Shown here: positions 5,651 to 6,404 of the stretch, piece by piece
Layout of the letters: each line of letters begins with the position of its first letter
Numbering within the stretch: the stretch's first letter is position 1
NCBI GenBank assembly: GCA_025351035.1
Contig: JANXWT010000395.1
Location: forward strand, 1-6,404
Source: Opitutia bacterium
GTDB lineage: Bacteria > Verrucomicrobiota > Verrucomicrobiia > Opitutales > Opitutaceae
Length of the DNA: 6,404 bases
Reading direction: 5' to 3'
Program-made: the position numbers and the translations under genes
The notes under the pieces: model-generated
What the model saw: only the letters and a program-made list of their open reading frames with translations
The model's database searches: none
What the model was told of the DNA's origin: nothing

Positions 5651-6205
5651 TTAATGCTCCGTGAGCACCGACTTGATGCCGCGCAGCAGCTCCGGGTCGG
5701 TGGCGATGCCGAGGATACCGTTGACGACGAACTGCACGCCGATGCACATGGTAAGGAAGCCCATGATCTTCGTCATGGCGTTCATGCCGACCGGGCCAAT
5801 AAACTTCACGATCTTGCCTGAGACGCGCAACACGAAGTAGCTCGCCAGCGCCACGACGACGATGCCGAGGATGATGGCGACATAGTCCAGCGCCTGGGTC
5901 GCGAGGGAACTGAAGCCAAGGGTCACAGCAATGGAGCCGGGACCGCTGAGCATCGGCATGGCGAGCGGGGAAAAGGAAATGTCGACCTTCTGGCGCGCGG
6001 CTTCGCGTTCCTCTTCCTCCTCTTTCGACCCGTGTTTCTGTGTCGCGAGCATGTTCATGCCGATGCCGGTCATCATGATGGCAAAAGGAACTTGCATGAT
6101 GGAAAGGCCCCAATAGACGCCTCCCAGTGCAAGGACTACGCCGATGAGCACCAAGAAGGGTTGCAGCACGGAGTTGAACTGCATCACCACGATGAGGAAC
6201 ACCAT
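5651..6205 (-). CDS. MarC-family membrane protein, C-terminal half, fused to a foreign N-terminus
   Basis: This 184-residue frame is a composite. From about residue 50 to the end it is a MarC-family (UPF0056/NAAT) protein. A charged cytoplasmic loop (KHGSKEEEEEREAARQK, 57-73) is followed by the conserved PLAMPMLSGPGSI (80-92). Three hydrophobic helices then lie at about 83-100, 105-128 and 144-166, ending in a MarC-type tail with GFLTMCIGVQFVVNGI. Family members are normally a little over 200 residues with six helices. The usual first three helices are missing here and residues 1-49 resemble an RND pump instead. An in-frame TGA stands directly before the ATG at 6205, so the frame cannot extend upstream. 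MarC proteins are inner-membrane proteins of uncertain substrate; the old link to antibiotic resistance was not upheld. I regard the MarC part as the true 3' end of a gene whose 5' end has been lost or replaced. The fused protein is doubtful as a functional product. Confidence 0.75.
   Translation of the reverse strand: MVFLIVVMQFNSVLQPFLVLIGVVLALGGVYWGLSIMQVPFAIMMTGIGMNMLATQKHGSKEEEEEREAARQKVDISFSPLAMPMLSGPGSIAVTLGFSSLATQALDYVAIILGIVVVALASYFVLRVSGKIVKFIGPVGMNAMTKIMGFLTMCIGVQFVVNGILGIATDPELLRGIKSVLTEH
6059..6205 (-). pseudogene. Fragment of an RND efflux pump gene (49 codons)
   Basis: Residues 1-49 of the MarC-like frame read VFLIVVMQFNSVLQPF, then a hydrophobic helix LVLIGVVLALGGVYWGL, then MQVPFAIMMTGIG. 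This matches the pattern of HAE-type RND transporters in their C-terminal half (around TM8-TM10 in AcrB numbering), where a [L/Q]-F-N-S-x-x-x-P segment is followed by a glycine-rich helix and a PFxIMMTGIG-like stretch. In RND pumps the text after TGIG would go on to an L-A-G-x-V-V-N-N motif; here it switches to MarC sequence. GC content is about 54% by hand count, with many codons such as CTT, GTA, GCA, GGA, CAA, GTT and CCT that are rarer in the neighbouring genes. Nothing of the rest of an RND gene is present. Family resemblance is judged by eye. Confidence 0.65.
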
Positions 6206-6317
6206 TCATTTTAATGTATATCCCATATGGCAGGGAGTGGGTAAAGATATTAAAATAAATTGTATGGGTAAGATTTAAAATAAGCAATATAGTCAAAATC
6301 AAAAGCAGGCATTTCAT
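6177..6317 (-). pseudogene. N-terminal fragment of a TraF/S26-type signal peptidase
   Basis: On the minus strand an ATG at 6317, preceded by the purine-rich AGAAGAAAG about 5 nt upstream, opens a frame. It starts MK and a hydrophobic helix (CLLLILTILLILNL, 3-16), then reads THSLPYGIYIK (26-36) and VPHRGDAV (40-47). A single N-terminal helix followed by S-L-P-x-G-x-Y and then R-G-D-x-V is the pattern of conjugative-type (TraF) S26 peptidases, where that Ser (Ser28 here) is the nucleophile. These enzymes cleave or cyclise pilins and other exported substrates of mobile elements. After Val47 the frame continues only as antisense-like Arg-rich text of the MarC and dioxygenase genes, so the Lys of the catalytic dyad and the rest of the enzyme are missing. 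Short match, judged by eye. Confidence 0.45.
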
Positions 6318-6404
6318 CTATCTTTCTTCTCAAATTAAGGCGCCATAATTTATGTTTTAATAACATAATTCAAAGCCATATAAGGGTTTAATATAGCAGT
6401 TGAA
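6206..6404. other. AT-rich terminal segment of different origin
   Basis: GC content here is about 28% by hand count, against a GC-rich remainder. The change occurs within a few bases of 6205. The part up to 6317 holds the start of the peptidase fragment. From 6318 to 6404 I see no gene start. On the minus strand two short open stretches enter from the right edge and stop inside it (one at TAA complement of 6357-6359, one at TAA complement of 6350-6352), either of which could be the tail of an upstream gene. A 7-bp inverted repeat, TTATGTT (6350-6356) with AACATAA (6362-6368), is present but is weak evidence in DNA this AT-rich. Confidence 0.8.

Noticed and set aside
5322..6317. A 331-codon minus-strand frame from the AT-rich tail through MarC into the dioxygenase gene
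   Set aside because: Only the first 47 residues look like a protein family (S26 peptidase). The rest is out of frame with two recognised coding regions and is rich in Arg and His, so it is not one gene.
1..6404. Possible multi-gene novel defence or mobile system
   Set aside because: The intact genes are a transporter with its regulator, a metabolic enzyme, an SRPBCC protein and one unknown membrane protein. No nuclease, toxin, reverse transcriptase, recombinase or repeat array was found to tie them into a system.

Overview
Most of this window (about 1-6058) is GC-rich bacterial DNA with strongly GC-biased codon use. Its gene content is an orphan MacB/FtsX permease of the ADOP type beside a PadR regulator, a cysteine dioxygenase, a MarC-type membrane protein, an SRPBCC-domain protein, and an Ala/Pro-rich membrane-anchored protein with repeated LKPK motifs. 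This fits a soil or freshwater bacterium of the Verrucomicrobiota (Opitutales-like) or Acidobacteriota. The assignment rests on gene content and style only; there is no rRNA or other marker gene here.

Layout: (1) 1-492, minus strand: 5' part of an SRPBCC/AHSA1-type gene that runs off the left edge, with a weak promoter candidate upstream. (2) 648-1898, plus strand: Ala/Pro-rich single-pass membrane protein of unknown function. (3) 1899-1940: hairpin candidate between the convergent gene ends. (4) 1925-4567 and 4593-4925, minus strand: ADOP permease preceded by its PadR regulator, 25 bp apart and probably cotranscribed. A 16-bp perfect palindrome upstream of padR is a candidate operator. (5) 5024-5572, minus strand: cysteine dioxygenase with all catalytic residues and the Cys-Tyr cofactor pair, and a short intrinsic-terminator candidate at its stop codon. 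(6) 5651-6205, minus strand: a reading frame whose last 135 residues are the C-terminal half of a MarC protein and whose first 49 residues look like an RND efflux pump. (7) 6206-6404: an AT-rich tail (about 28% GC by hand count) that reads, on the minus strand, as the start of a TraF/S26-type signal peptidase.

The most unusual part is the right end. Three stretches of different composition (GC-rich MarC; about 54% GC RND fragment; 28% GC peptidase fragment) are joined with no complete gene across either junction. A stretch of about 29 bp (6177-6205) fits both the RND family in one frame and the S26 peptidase family in another, each with the codon bias expected of its own side. The simplest explanation is a chimeric assembly joined through shared short words near a contig end; a natural recombination product is the alternative. 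I found no CRISPR array, tRNA, rRNA, insertion sequence or recognisable defence system. The well-supported genes are housekeeping or accessory types, and I do not see convincing evidence for a new multi-gene system.
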